Shown piece after piece: positions 10,178-23,476 of a DNA stretch of 64,000 bases. Made by a program: the position numbers and the translations under genes. The number at the start of each line of letters is the position of its first letter. Position 1 is the first letter of the stretch. Source of the DNA: Brachionus manjavacas (Eukaryota > Rotifera > Eurotatoria > Ploima > Brachionidae); assembly GCA_019054805.1 (NCBI GenBank), contig JAHQIY010000025.1, positions 62,001 to 126,000 on the forward strand, given 5' to 3'. Under the pieces are notes generated by a model. It searched no databases. It was not told the DNA's origin and saw nothing but the letters and a program-made list of their open reading frames with translations.

Positions 10178-13100
10178 AGCCTATTTTTAATTCTGTTTTA
10201 ATGTATTCTTTTTTTTTATAAATTTTTTTTATCGCTTTTGGCGACCAGAGCTTGGACAAGACAATAATGTAATTTTTTTTTTAAATTGATCAAAGATTAC
10301 AATTTAAATTTTTATACTCGCCTATAAAAAATTTTTGTTAAACAAATTTTTTTTCTCTAGTAATTTTGTTTTGGTAATTTATAAAATAATAAAAATAAAT
10401 GGTAATTGTTTTTTTTTTTTGCTACAGCTTGTTCAGTTGTTAGAATTACGAAACAACTTGTATAGGTTATAATTATTTATTTTGTTTATAAATCGTCATT
10501 GTTAAACAAAATAAGCTTTGGTTTGGTATTTACAAAATCTGATTTGGATTAAGAGCTACTATAAGGCTTCCAAATTCGCATAGATCATTTAAACCGACCA
10601 CAATAAACCTTTCCAGCTGATTTAAGGGCCCAAAATCTAGCCAAAAAATTCATTTTTCATGGAATATATTTGGCCAAGTAATTTGATTACTCTTGATAGC
10701 ACGTTTTTAAAAATAATAAAAAGTTGGCCCTAAAATTTTGATTATTTTAATCGAAATGTCTTAATTTTGTTTATTAAAATACCAAATTTTGTTTGTTGTT
10801 AAATTTATTTATTTTTTTTGATTGATTTATAATTCTATTAAATCAAATATTTGGATAATAATTAATAAGAATATCAAGCATTTCTTAGTAAATTTCAAAT
10901 TTTATCTAAGAGTAGCAATAAACTAGACCCTTTTTTTCTTAATCTGAGTGCTTGTAAATTATTTTATTAAATTTTTGTTCACCCATTATTTATCAACTGT
11001 AGGTTTTGTCAACTAATCAATGTAATATTTTTCAATAAATTTTAATCAACAGTATAATTTAATCACTTTAAAAAAAAAAATCAATTTTTTTATTAATAAA
11101 AAACTGCAGTTAGTACGTATTAATGAGAAGAATTGTAAGATTTTACCTGCAAGCAAAGTTTTAATTTACAAAATTTTTTAATAAGGCTATAGGTATTTTT
11201 TAATTATAATAATTCTATTTTTAAACATTTTTTTTAGCAATTTTTTATATCATCAGAGCTCTTCAAAAAATTTTATATACAGAATTATGAATAACACCTG
11301 GTTATGGTTGATTATGGCTTGCATAGCATGAAAATGTGTCTATGTATAAAATTTATAATAAAAATGTTATTAGTATCCTTTGGATACTCGGCAATTAGCT
11401 TGTTAATTAAGTCATTTAGTTTTTTCCAATAATTTAAAATTATGAATCGTTGAATTTTTTAAAGTATTAAAATTATGAAAATCTTTTTATTTTTAAATTA
11501 ATCAAACAATAAAATCAGAGTAAACTATAAAAAGTTTATTTTTGTTTTAAAGAGCTCATGGGCAACGGTGATTAGGAAAGAAATGTAAATGTTAAATTCG
11601 TGATGAGTAACATATTAAAAAAGCTTAGACTCCTGGACATGCTTTGATTGTTTTTGCTTTGGGTCAAGAATTGTTTTTTATCTTATAAAAATGAAAAATA
11701 ATCTATCTCAAATAAGTAAAGAAAACATTATTATAACAAACAAAGGAATATTTATTATTTCAATTTTGGATAATTTTTAGATTGACAATGACCATTTGAA
11801 AAATCAACATAAAGTTATTTATTTATTTGCATCCCTTTTTTTAAAGCTATTTATTATAAATGAATGATTGAATAAAAAGATTAAAATTTTTGTTATAGAA
11901 TTTTGTCTAATTGCAATCGTCACCATGAAGATGATGTGAATAAAAATTTAAATTTTTTTGGGGTCTCGCCTCTTATATGACCAGATGGTCAGGAAGAAAA
12001 AACACATAAATTATTAATTTAAGTTTCGTGACAAGAAAAAGTTTAAACGACCAATTTTGAATTTTTTTTATCAATAAGTCAAATTAAAAAAAATAAATTT
12101 ATTAAAAAATTTTAAGTTATCTTGAATTTTTGAAATTTAAATTTAAAAATTGAATTCAAAATTATTAAAACTTTGGATAAATTACCAAACTAATGTTCTT
12201 TCAGAGACTAAAAAAATCAAAAAAAGTTTAAATAAAATAACTAATAAAAGGTACAGATGAAGAAGTAAATAAGTAAAGTTTTGTTAATTGAATTTATAAT
12301 ATTAATAAGAATAAGCTACAGCGAGCAGAGATGACCTACTAGGAGGACATCTATGGTGATGGAAAATAACAGACAAATACATTATTTTTTTTTTTTTTTA
12401 GTTCAGTAAGAGTCATTGTTTAATTTAATCTAAGAAAGTATTGTGTGGAATTAAGTAAGTATTATGTACAAGAATTTTACAAAGGAAAAATATGCAAGAA
12501 TTATGTAATTCCCTTTTTTTTATGTAAGTGCTTTATTTTTTCTTTCTCATAAGTTGAGTTTTTTAATTTAAAAGACCATTTTGAGTGTTTATAAGTTGGC
12601 TAACTTTTTTCAGAGACAACATTTATTATTTTACTAAAAGAGAGTCTTTTTATGACAAAAATTTTAGTTTTATGATTTAATATGATGTTTTCTTTTTTTT
12701 CTTTTTCGGTCACACGCTACGTGACCATCTTCCATAGTTTTTTTTGTTGATGATTGTATTTTTAATAGAATTCTAATCAGTATGAAAAAAAATTCAAAAT
12801 GTTGATAAAAATAATTGTATTTTATTCAAATAAAAATCTGCATCAATTATTGTTTTAATTGTTAAAAATATTTTTTCAATCATTATTGATACCTTTATAT
12901 TCTATTTCTTTGCATGGCATATAAATGAAGCAGTAAAATTCAGTTCAATAGACTGTAAACCCATACATGACTATTTAAATCAAACTCAAATAAATAAACA
13001 GCCCAGTGAGAGAGAGGGAGAGTCAACAATGGAATTTTGAAAAAATCCAGAAAGCCAGCATATTTAACAGCTCAGCAAACATTTTATTTATTCTACTAAT

Positions 13101-15527
13101 TCACGATTCTCATGGGGCATAATTTGGATATTTTATTGATTTTCTATCAAAAATCATATTCAATAAATAGTAATGGCTACTTTGTTGAACTTACTACCTA
13201 GAGCTCGTAGTTAATCCGAGCAAAAATGCACGTAGTGCTAAATTCTTGAGATAAAGTTTATTATTTGAGTTGGGAAAATATCAAATAACTTTTGAAACGT
13301 GTGTAAAATATGGCTTGAGTTTTGAATTCAACCTAAATACAATCTCAAGGGTTTGCTCCTCGAAAAGAGCTTTTATTTTTCGAATTAAATTAGCTTTATA
13401 GAAAAGTAATTCAGGTTTGAAAATATTGTAATTGAGTAAAAAAAGCAGCTCCAAATTTTTTTTTTCAAGAGTTTTCAGCATTTCATCATTTAATGTGTAC
13501 GAACGACTCAAGACTAGCCGTGTACAAAATCAAGCTCTTGGATACGAGATTTTTGTTGGTTTTTGTATAAAAAAAATAAGAAAAAAACCAGACCAATTTT
13601 CATAATTTTAGTTTTGAGATAAAAAAAAACCTAATTAGATTCAAAGCGATTAGCTTATCGATTGAGCGGCCTTAGGGAGAATTTAATTATAATTTCGGGC
13701 ATAATTTGCATGCCCGGTCGCCCTAGCTTATTATCCTTGTTTTTATCAATAACAAAAAATTATTTCTTGCAGATAGTAAACATCTCTCTAAGACTGCTTT
13801 TTTTCTATCACTGGATATTTTTTATAATTTTTTTTCAAGCAGTAAAGACATGGCAACCGCGCCATTTAGCGTCACTAAACAATTCTACTGCTTAATCTTA
13901 TTAATTTCTTAAGTTTTCTAATTTAAAAACCAAATATTATGCAATTGAGAATTTAATTTTTCATCTAAGTTGGGTAATATTAGGGTGAGTATTAAAATTT
14001 TGAATTCTTTTTCTCTTAATAGTTTTTAATTTATAAATTAAAAAGAATAGAGTCTAATCTTCAAAACACCATTTAGTATTGTACCATTTAGGGCTTTTAG
14101 AGCTAAAATCTCACGTACCAAATCCAGCTTCAAATTAGTCTTGGTAACGAAGTAAGCCATTGAGTGAAAAAGAAGAAAATTAGAAGGAATGTGTGGATAA
14201 AAGCACCTTAAGACTATTAAAAGTGCTTCTCGGAGACAGTGATGTTTATAGTGCGTGCAGTGGCTTTCGGATGAGTACCAGTTAGTACCTAGGAAAAATA
14301 ACAGTCAACAGTGGTCACAATGGTCGACTTCTTTGTCGATATCACTGTCCTAAATAATTTACTTGACCATGATCGTTCAAGTAGTTGCCCCATTTCGTCT
14401 TACCAAGTCTAGCGCTGTTTTGAAACAAGTAGTCTTTTACTAGGCAGTGTCTGAAGACTTAAATCAACTTAAAGTGGTGCTGTATCGTCAATTGGTATGT
14501 TTTTAAATATTTTTTAAAAATATTTGTATCTGCCCCAGGACTCTCGAGAACGGCTTTATGCCTTCTTTTTAACAAAAAAATAGAATTTAATAAAAGATTA
14601 AGCAAAAAATTATTTTTTAACTAAATTTTTAGATAACTAATTTGTAGTCTTTTTTAGACTTGAAGTATTTTATCTGTTATGTTGCTTTTTTTTGTAACTA
14701 TTGTAGCTTTTTTTTTGTTAAAAGATAAACTTTTCTGTGCTTGTTATTATGTGACAATAATTAATGGTTGATATTTTTTATTTAGAAAATTACTAAGGGT
14801 ATAGTTTGATTTGGATATGATTTCCACACATTCGATAAGTCTTTAATTTTTGGTTGGGGTATTAGCTTAAGATGAAAGTAACACAGATATGTAAGGAACA
14901 AAATATTGGATTGACAGTTTTTATTACAATTTTTTATATTTAATATTTGATATTGATGGCAATTAGCTTTAAGCTTGTTTAATTGCAATCACTTGAAAAA
15001 TATAAAAAACAATAAATCTTTATTTGCATTAGGTTCAAATTTTTTAATAAGATTTATATGATTAATTAATTAATAAATACTAAATTCTGTTACGAAAAAT
15101 AATTGTTTGAATGTCCACCGAAACGGGGTAAAATTTTCGGTTCTGCATTTGTTGACTCAAAAATACTCAATGCTCTGCTTGTAAAATTATAAAATGTCAA
15201 AAAATAGGAATTTTCTATTCAAAATAGATTTTTTTTTCAACAGGAAACAATTAAATAATTTTTGTATTAATTGATCCGTTTTTTCATAAAGCCCTAGGTT
15301 TTATTAAAACAGTCAAGTGGCTTTAATCCGAACTTTTTAGCATTCGAACTTGTTTTGTCCTCATCGGACAGTTATATAAATCAAAAAAGCTTTGGCTCAA
15401 AAGTTTATTAATAAATTAGTTAAAAAGTATCAATTGAAAAATAAATCTCTTCTAAATGATTCTTTGAAGGTGTGTTTATACCAAAATTTGATAAGACAAG
15501 AAACATTTTACAAAAAAAGAAAGACTA
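10178..15527. other. Long gene-poor stretch
   Basis: More than 5 kb of A/T-rich DNA in which I see no convincing gene. Short open frames at 13281-13511 (-), 13662-13895 (+) and 14782-14988 (-) lack recognisable motifs. The part near 14160-14480 is less A/T-rich and may be an old mobile-element remnant. A short GA-rich patch lies near 13010. A 7-bp hairpin (CGGGCAT/ATGCCCG) sits at about 13697-13717. Confidence 0.4.
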
Positions 15528-16431
15528 AAGTTCACGAAATTCAAAACTTTACTTAATTTCACATTTTTGACTCAAATTTCGTAATCTACGCCCTCAAAAA
15601 CCCCAAAAAAAAATTTTTTACACCCAGGGTTCCAAAAATATCAAACCCTTTAAAAAGTTGTTGTTCTTTAAGACTCAAAATCTCAAAGATAAAACTTGAA
15701 TATACTAAAAAAGTATATATATTCAGAAAGAGCATAAAATTTTCTACTAATGTTAATGTAATTTAGAAGAAAAAAAAAAGGTGTGGCGGTTTTTGTTGGC
15801 TAAAAAAAGGAAAAAAATGTGTTTTTCTGGTTTAAATCTTATCTCCTCCGAGGGATCAATTATGACCCGATTTTTTTTTTAATCTAGACAAAATTCTGAA
15901 CAATTCTATGGTTTAACTTTTTACATTATTGCTTTATTTTTCTTAGAAAATCTCTTCAAATCATATGATAATTAACAAATTTGTCAAATTTGAATTATTT
16001 TATTAAAATTTTTAGATTAGACTAAAGAATTCGATATTTTTAGGTGCTCAACTACTGTTTTTTTCGATTTTCCTGAAAAATATGCTTATAGGACTTGAAC
16101 GTATATCGCACCACTATTGTAACCTACTAAACACCGCCAAAATCGTCGATTAATTTTTTTGAAAGCTCAGAACCCAAATACTTTTCTTTTGCTTCGGCTA
16201 AAAGCTCCATCATTCTTGGAAATGTCTGATTTGTTCTTGCTCTAATATGCTGTTTTAAATAACACCAAAGACCTTCTATAGGATTCTTCAGATTCGGATG
16301 AAGTAAAAAAATCATGGTAATTATTATTTATATCGAGTTCAACGTCTATTTCCATATGATCATCTTCATCTTCTTCCTCTTGGGTGAATGTGAAATTCAG
16401 ATAGCACTAAAGTTTTGAATTTCGTGAACTT
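15528..16431. mobile_element. 904-bp Tc1/mariner-type element with terminal inverted repeats
   Basis: The ends AAGTTCACGAAATTCAAAAC (left, from 15528) and its reverse complement (right, ending 16431) form terminal inverted repeats of about 24 bp. TA lies on each side (15526-15527 and 16432-16433), as expected for Tc1/mariner insertions. Inside is the C-terminal part of a transposase on the minus strand. A block from about 15615 (ACACCCAGGGTTCC) recurs at 19073 in a related copy. The element lacks most of its transposase, so it would move only with help from another copy. Confidence 0.75.
16127..16315 (-). pseudogene. Tc1/mariner-type transposase C-terminal fragment
   Basis: The minus-strand frame reads LLHPNLKNPIEGLWCYLKQH, the C-terminal signature of Tc1/mariner DDE transposases (usually SPDLNPIEHLW-like, with the last catalytic acid in the NPIE stretch). 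It continues for about 40 residues and stops. The N-terminal DNA-binding and first catalytic Asp regions are missing from the element, so this is a truncated gene. Upstream on the same strand another frame is acidic (EEEDEDDHMEIDVELD) and may also come from the element. Confidence 0.75.
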
Positions 16432-16433
16432 TA

Positions 16434-18129
16434 GCTCGTGTTTTAAAGAACATTAAATTCAGTTTAAATAAAGTGAGGAAGAAGAAATTAGAAAATTGAA
16501 TAAATGTAAATTAAAAAAAAAGCGATGTTACAGATTTATTTTTAATAAAATAAATGAAAGAAAATTTATCACATTGAACTTAAATAGATTAAAGAAAATA
16601 AAGAATATTTAGTTTTTATTGTTTTAAAACAAAAATCTTTAAATTTTTTTTCATTTTTTACACAAATAAGAAATCGACTTTTTTTAAAGAGATAAATTTA
16701 TTAAAAAATATAAAATATCAGCATCAAGATACATTGATTTTATTCATTTGTCTTTATATTTTGGTATTTTATTTATTGGCTTTTGTATTTATATTTTTTT
16801 TATATTTCTATCCATGTGAACGGTTATTAAGAACTAAATTCGTTTATCCTTCAGTGAATTTTTTTTTTAGTTATTTCAGCATCCTGAAGTTGGTGATCAA
16901 TTCAAAGAGTTTATCTTTAGATATTTAGAATTACTTTAAATAAATTAAAAAAATTAAATAGTTTTAAATTAAATTTTGTCAATACACTGATAAAGTCGTT
17001 TTTTAAATTTAAAATTATAAACTGATTTTTTGTAAAGTTTATTTTGAATCCGCTTGATACAAAAGGTGATCTAATACTGATCCCAATAGAGTTAGACATA
17101 TCATTTTAAAGAGCATTCAATTTTTTTTCATTTTACATTTAATATGACGTCAAGTTATGGGATTGCTAATGACCTAGAATGCAATATATTTATATAGAGA
17201 GATTTAGAAAACGCAAAATTTTACGTCTCACCTTAATATTTGGAAAATTTGTTTTCTTAGAAACGTGGTACTCTGAATGTGGAAAAACAAGCCCGCTTCA
17301 AACTGGGTTAATCTCTTAAGGATTAACATTTTCGACACAGATGAACATGCATGATTAAAATTTAATTTATCTTTGTTATGGGTTATCGTCTAAAAAGGCT
17401 TATTATTATTTAAAATGCTTGACTAATTTTCCCATTAGTTCATTTATTTTTGTTCTTAAGAAGCACAAGTCCAAGAGAGGAATCTAGGTCCGAATAAAAT
17501 ACCACATTCGTTTTATTTTGTTGATTGATTGGCTTTCTTCTAAGTAAAATAGTTTCTTAAGCCTCCAAGATCTTCAAGATAGCTCCTAACTTATCTTGAT
17601 AAATGAGGAATCTTTTACCATCAAAGCTTTTAAGAAAAAAGGGGCAACAATTAAGGTTGTTTATGGCTTTGTGTTTAATTCGGGTATAATATTTGACAAA
17701 AAGGAAACATGATGGATAAGAGAGAGAGAGAGAAAAAGATCAAAAAGCAATTAGGTTTTTCGATCGACTTTAAGCGCTTTAGCTATTTGCACTATTTAAG
17801 CAAACAAATATAGATTTTTATTTCAAAATGTTATCAAACAATAAAACTAGGGTCATAAAAACTAGAAACAATGAATTTAATTTATTAAATTTTTTCAATT
17901 CTTTCTTATCTGGTTTGATTTCGCTTTTTGTTCGATTTACCGTGGCATATTTTTCCAAAGATTAAAAATCTCACTTTTTTAAAATCTAAAGAAAGTAGCG
18001 CTTTAAAAATTCACATTTTTTCAAATGACTTTGTGAAGCTATTGAATTTTTTTTTGAATAAAAAAATTAATTATTGAATCAGTAGTTTGTTTGAATGCTA
18101 ATAAAATAATTAGAAAGAGATAACATCTA
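16434..18129. other. Non-coding stretch
   Basis: A/T-rich DNA. A short GA-type simple repeat lies near 17716-17736. Open frames at 16734-16928 (+) and 16917-17099 (-) look like chance A/T-rich reading frames. Confidence 0.4.
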
Positions 18130-18570
18130 CATAATTCAAAAAAAATTTATTTATGCGGAAAATTTGTTCAAAATAAATGAGGCTTTAAAATTATTTGGCG
18201 ATTCTAGTGGCAATTTGGAGTTGATGATCAGAAGGTATATTAAAACATTGAAAAAAAAACATTCAAGACAAAAAGTATAGAATTGTCAAATATAAAATCA
18301 TGTAGAATAATTAAAACATTGAAAACCATAATAAGATAGAAAAAAGTCTTGTACAATTAATGATGTTGAATCTGATACAAGACAAAATTTAACAGTGGCA
18401 AAAGTTGTTGAAATATTCCGTCAAGAACAAAGCTTCATGGAATTAAATTTTGTTAGTATTTTTCCAAAAGGAAAAATCAAAATAAAATTACCAAAGCTCA
18501 TTCAGAAAAAAAATCAACAAAATTGTTTCACAATACGAATCAAAAAAATTTGAATTGCACATTAACGGTA
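18130..18570 (+). pseudogene. Possible decayed coding block of unknown origin
   Basis: One frame reads IYAENLFKINEALKLFGDSS then LELMIRRYIKTLKKKHSRQK. After stops, it reads INDVESDTRQNLTVAKVVEI then FVSIFPKGKIKIKLPKLIQK. The residue mix looks more like real protein than the surrounding A/T-rich frames, but it is interrupted and I do not recognise a family. It could be an old transposon gene or a retroposed gene. Confidence 0.25.
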
Positions 18571-19049
18571 TTGCTTGTTTATTTTTAGATAATTAATTAG
18601 TTGAATTAATTAAAGAGTTAGATTTAGACTTGAAATTATTTTTTTCATTATTTTTTATTTTCCTACTTAATTAACATTTCCATATTTAATTTTTATTTAA
18701 AAAAAAAAGTTAAGCCTCACAGGCAAGTTGAAAAGGAAACACAAAAATACAAATTCCAATTTTACAAAGAAAATAAAAATATAAAAAAATCTGATTTAAA
18801 TCACATAAAGTTTCATAAATAATTAATCTATTTAAAATTTTATAAAAATTTTAAGTCATATTTTAAGTCAGATTACATTTTCTACATAATTGACACTTCT
18901 ATATTTTTGTCTTCTAGATTTTTTTCTAAGTTTCGATAGATGCCCTGATGATCAATTCAAATATTTTTAGGCGCTAAAAATTTTTGTTAATTTTTTTTCA
19001 ATTTTTTTTTATTAAAAAGTAAAATAAAATTTAATTTTTTTTGAATTGA

Positions 19050-19495
19050 AAAAACCATAAAAAATGTTTTTTACACCCAGGGTTCCAAAAATAGCAAACC
19101 CTTTAAAAAGTTGTGGTTCTTTAAGACTCAAAATCTAAGATAAAACTTAATATACTAAAAAAAGTATATATATTCTGAAAGAGCATAAAATTTTGTTCAT
19201 GCTAATGAAATTCACAAAAAAAGGTGTGGCGGTTTTTGTTGGCTAAAAAAAAATTTTTGGTTTTTTCTGAAAAACATGCTTTTAGGACAGTATGTCGCAC
19301 CATTATTGTTACCTCCTATTGTAACCTCCTAAACACCGTCTTTGGTGTTATTTAAAACAGCATATTAGAGCAAGAACAAATCAGACATTTCCAAGAATGA
19401 TGGAGCTTTTAACCGAAGCAAGAGAAAAGTATTTGGGTTCTGAGCTTTCAAAAAAATTAATTAGACGTTTTTGGCGGTGTTTAGGAGGTTGAGTT
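19050..19495. mobile_element. Rearranged relative of the 15.5-kb Tc1/mariner-type element
   Basis: From about 19073 the sequence repeats the internal block of the 15.5-kb element almost base for base (ACACCCAGGGTTCC, later GTGTGGCGGTTTTTGTTGGC). Unlike that copy, the transposase C-terminal stretch (19340-19475) lies on the plus strand. It is bounded by AACCTCCTAAACACCG at about 19328 and its reverse complement ending near 19490. The transposase part has thus been inverted between two short inverted repeats. Stops interrupt its frame. Confidence 0.65.
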
Positions 19496-19499
19496 ATGA

Positions 19500-21270
19500 T
19501 TGAGTTTTTTACCCAGACCCGATTGCTTTTTACCCCATAGAATTGATCAAAAAGGGAAAAGGTCTGAATTGGTAACCTGAAAAAATGGGTAAAATATTTC
19601 TGAATCTGGTCTGGGTAGCAAATCTAATCCTAAGCTAAACCTGGTTACCGAAAAAAACAGTGGGGTTAGTTAAAATAATGTCTGGTCTAAATTAATCTAA
19701 ATTTTAGTAAATTAACAAATAATTAATTTATTTTTTATTTATTATTTATTAAAATTTAAGTCCCATAGACAAGTATATAAAGAAAAAAAAGTCGAATATA
19801 AAGAAGCTATTATAAAAAATTGAATAAGATAAAAATTATATTCAAGCCGATCTAATTAACAAAGTTCATTTTCTATCTAGCCAAACTTTATGATTATCAA
19901 ATTTACGAGAGTTAATAAGTTTTCTAAGTATGTTGTTCTGTGAGGACCTTAATTGAAATAAGGAATGACAGGTAGACTAGTAAATGTTTTGGTGTTCAGA
20001 AAATAGAGAAAAATAATCAGGTATCAATTATGCAAGGAAGGTTCTGTTATTTTGAACTGAAATAAATCACAAAGCCTCATTAATTTTTGCTGAATTATTT
20101 TTTGCGGAAAAGCGTTGATTTTTAAAATGAAAAACATTTTTTTACTCTACTTTTGAGTTAAAAAAATAATCAAAATCGTATTTAAAATCATTAATAGAGT
20201 TCATAAACAAATTTTATTAAAATCATATTAGAATTTATTTTTAAACGAATTTATTATTAGTAGAAAAATGAGATCATTAGGGTTTTAAGTATAATTGATT
20301 TTTCAAATCAATATTGTTCTCATATTATTGATTTTTTACCGATATTTAATCTCAAAAAGCTGGTCCGTATTTAAATCAAATTTAGAGTGAACTGTAAATT
20401 ATTTTTGTTAATTTACCTCAATTGTTAGTCCAATTTTAGATATATAGAAATTTATTTGTTCTAAGTAGAAAAGGATTATTTAAAGATTATCATCAATCTA
20501 AAAAAATTAACAAATGTTTATTTTATTTGCTCTCAAGCCTAAAAGACCTATTTTGTTGATAAAAAACAGCTAACCATTTTTATGCTACCAAAAGTTTTTG
20601 TATACTTATCTTTGGGAAGAGTTTCATGCATCAAAACATAAGTGCCTTTGTCTCAAGCGTCAAGTTACCATGTATCTCATTTCTTTTTTTGTTTTAGCTT
20701 TTTAAATAAGCTTCAGCGAAGTTGGTGTCACAATTGTAATTAATTGTTGCTAGCATCAAAAAATCACTTTAAGCTGCGCATTCTCAATTGAGAAAAAACA
20801 GAAAATAAAAAAATTTGCTTCAATTTGATTGTTTTTTTTTATAGGTTTTATCACTATCAAATGCTGATCAATTTTTCCGAAAATCGATTAATATTATATC
20901 AAATAAAATTCCTTAACTTAGGTAATTAGAAAAAATAAAAACTATTTTTTTAATGGATCAAAAGGAAAATTTTTTAAATAATTTATTTAGTCCTTCAAAA
21001 ACAAATTTAGGCAGGGCAAGAATCGAAAAATTCAAATTTTGAAAAAAAGGAAATAAAAATAGAAAGTTGTTTAAATTTTATTTAGTTTAAGAATATTCAA
21101 GTATTTTTTAGGTTAAGCTGGTTTTAGAAATTTTGATAGAAAATAAATGGGCATTGTGAATTTTGGGACAAGGTACAAAAACAGAAATTTTTAAATAAAA
21201 TAACTTTTTTACAGACACAAACTTTGTACGATCCGAATTAGATCTCTGCAAAAACTCTGCAAGTCTGCAA
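19500..21270. other. Non-coding stretch with possible MITE debris at its left side
   Basis: The first 170 nt repeat GGTAAAA-, ACCTGGT- and CTGGTC-like words in both orientations and may be an old palindromic element. The remainder is plain A/T-rich sequence with no gene seen. Confidence 0.35.
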
Positions 21271-21274
21271 AGCA

Positions 21275-21570
21275 CTAAAAGTAGTAGTAGTAGTAATAAA
21301 TGGCTGGGCAGCTTCTGTCTAGTGTTAAACTTTACAGCCCTGAAACTAATAATAATAAATAATTATAACCACTTGTCCAATCTTGCTTTAAAAACATTTA
21401 AGCTTCGTGATTCAACTATCATCCTTGGTAGCTGATTCCAAGTTTTGGACACTCTATTCATAAAGAAATGATGTCTATTTGAGTTGCTAGTGATCTCTCG
21501 CACTATCTTTTGATTGTGGCTTCTCAAATTTAATGTACTTGACGGTGTGTTGCCAAAGAAGGGTCAATTT
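21275..21570 (-). mobile_element. LINE 3' end with ORF2 C-terminus (-)
   Basis: The minus-strand frame ending at a stop at 21364-21366 reads NTPSSTLNLRSHNQKIVREI, then NRHHFFMNRVSKTWNQLP and RSLNVFKARLDKWL. This is the standard last part of CR1/L2-like ORF2 (FFxxRxxxxWNxLP followed by FKxxLD). Simple AGT/ATA repeats follow on the 3' side. Everything 5' of this is missing, so it is a strongly 5'-truncated copy. Confidence 0.8.
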
Positions 21571-22040
21571 AAGAAAAATATGAAAATTAAAATTCAGAGT
21601 TATTGCAGAGAGTATTTCATTTTAATTTAGAGTCATAGTCAAACGGGGTAAAACAGTGAATTCTTTATCGTTTTTTTCGAAAAAAACATAAAATAATAAA
21701 AGAGAATTTTGTCTTTAATTTTAAAAAAAAACTTATTTAAGATAAGTTATAGTTGAAATAGAAAAAGATGTTTCATTAACGATTCAATCCTTACATTGGG
21801 GTATATCCGTGAATTACATAAATTCAAGCAATTTAAATACAAAAAAAGTCTAAGAAAATATATGTATCCTATTTTAAAACAAAATTAATCTATTTTGAAC
21901 ACTTTTTTGAACAAAAAAATTCCATAGTTAAATCAAAGCCTCTTACTTCAGACAATTGTTACATTTCTCACAAGAAATCCATTTGTTTTGACTATTCCAA
22001 AATCATACTGTTTTATAAATCAGCTAATTGTTTGATCACT

Positions 22041-22270
22041 TCAACTGAAAGTGTTTTCAAATTCTTTAGGGATCCATGGGCTAGCACCTTTACCATTTGC
22101 AGGTCTTTTATACTTTTCATTGATTCGGTCGCTAAGTGTTGAATATGGAATGTTAAAGCGCACAGAAGCTTGATTTTTGTTTAATTTTTTAGCTTCAATT
22201 TCGGAAATGGCTATTTGTAAAGTTTCTTCGCTATAAGCTTTTTGTGTTTTTTGGAAGCTACTTTTCGGAA
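22041..22270 (-). pseudogene. Psq-type helix-turn-helix fragment (pogo/CENP-B-like transposase N-terminus)
   Basis: The minus-strand frame reads AYSEETLQIAISEIEAKKLN then NQASVRFNIPYSTLSDRINE. This is the pattern of a pipsqueak-type helix-turn-helix (Y-x-E-x-x-L then IPxSTLxxRI) found at the start of pogo-, Tigger- and CENP-B-like transposases. It ends in a stop at 22041-22043 soon after PWIPKEFENTF, so no DDE domain follows. It is a remnant or a single exon. About 400 nt away (near 21640) is ACGGGGTAAAA, a word also seen near 15120. Confidence 0.65.
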
Positions 22271-22394
22271 TTTTTAAAAAAATAATTTTTTTTTTGTGTA
22301 TTAATCAGATAGAAAATTGGCCCTATTTATTGAAATAAATGAATTTAACGGTTTAAGCCCAATCTAATTTTTTTTAAACTTATTTAATAATAAT

Positions 22395-23117
22395 AATAAA
22401 GAGTAACTACAGTAAATGACCCACGTTAGATCAGTTACGAAGCTTAGAGACAGTAGACTCCAAGCTATGGTAGCTTATATTGTTTGCGCTTTGTCAAACT
22501 TGTTTTTAAAACCATTAACTGTTCTGGATTCACATATTTGTGTTGGCAGTTTGTTCCATCCTTTCACCATTCTATTTGTGAAAAAGTTTTCTCTTTTCCT
22601 ACAATTTGTTCGTTGCTGGCTTAAACGATGCGGACCACCTCTAATGGACCCAGCCGGTCCAGTTTGCGTGAGTGAGTTAGCAGGCATGTTTGGGTGAAAC
22701 CAGTTTACTTTATTGTTACCCTTGACGAATTTAAACATCTGTATCATGTCTCCTCTTTCTCTCCTCTCAGACAATTTTTGCAGCCTTAATTTTCTTGCTA
22801 TTGTAAGAAAATTGTCCTCAAGTTATAGTTAAAATAGAAAAAGATTCTTTAGGGATATGATTCATCAAGAATATGCACAATTCTAGATACTGGGTCGCTC
22901 ATCCTGTATGACTCGACTTGATCATCATTTTTTTTTATTATTAGCTACTCGCATAACCTTGCATTTATCAAAATTCAAGACCATTCGCCACTCAGCTGCC
23001 CATTCTACCAATTTATTCAAGCCATCTTGCAGCATCTTTCTATCAAGATTGTTCTTGATAATTGCTATTAGTTTGCTATCATCGGCCAACAACTTACAAA
23101 AGTGATGTATCTTTTCT
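22395..23117 (-). mobile_element. LINE fragment with RT catalytic motif and ORF2 C-terminus (-)
   Basis: On the minus strand the first piece (about 23117 down to 22925) reads FCKLLADDSKLIAIIKNNLD then VEWAAEWRMVLNFDKCKVM. This is the reverse transcriptase catalytic A/F-A-D-D box region and the segment after it. After a gap and frame change, 22774-22475 reads RRERGDMIQMFKFVKGNN then NRMVKGWNKLPTQI, the C-terminal end. The 3' tail (22395-22445, with GTAAATGACCCACGTT) recurs alone at 63310. The 5' side is interrupted at 23118 by a foldback element. Confidence 0.85.
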
Positions 23118-23476
23118 GGGCAATGTGAAAAATTAGTACAAAAATTACAGTACAAAAAGTAAAAACGCTATAATTTTTTTTCTAATTGTGCAAAAATGGT
23201 TCTGTAAACAGTACAATATTGTACAAATTTTTTAGAAACGAATACCAAGCTCTGCGAAAACTCTGCATTTTTCTGTAAAATGCACACCATCAAAAAATAT
23301 ATGATTAATATCTGCAATAAATTGCAGAGTTTTCGCAGAGCTTGGTATTCGTTTCTAAAAAATTTGTACAATATTGTACTGTTTTTTTACAGAACCATTT
23401 TTGCACAATTAGAAAAAAAATTATAGCGTTTTTACTTTTTGTACTGTAATTTTTGTACCAATATTTCACATTGCCC
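23118..23476. mobile_element. 359-bp foldback MITE with target-site duplication
   Basis: Near-perfect inverted repeats of about 150 nt (23118-23267 and 23323-23476) are separated by a short A/T-rich loop. The ends are GGGCAATGTGAAA and its complement. TTTTCT lies immediately on each side (23112-23117 and 23477-23482), a 6-bp target-site duplication; a shared C makes 7 bp possible. There is no coding capacity. It sits in the reverse transcriptase frame of the neighbouring LINE fragment, so it is younger than that LINE. The superfamily is not identified. Confidence 0.85.

Noticed and set aside
13281-13511. Minus-strand frame of 76 codons
   Set aside because: No family resemblance, no good start context, and composition like other chance frames in A/T-rich DNA.
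14160-14480. Less A/T-rich block that could be a gene
   Set aside because: All frames have early stops and no motif; at most an old mobile-element remnant.
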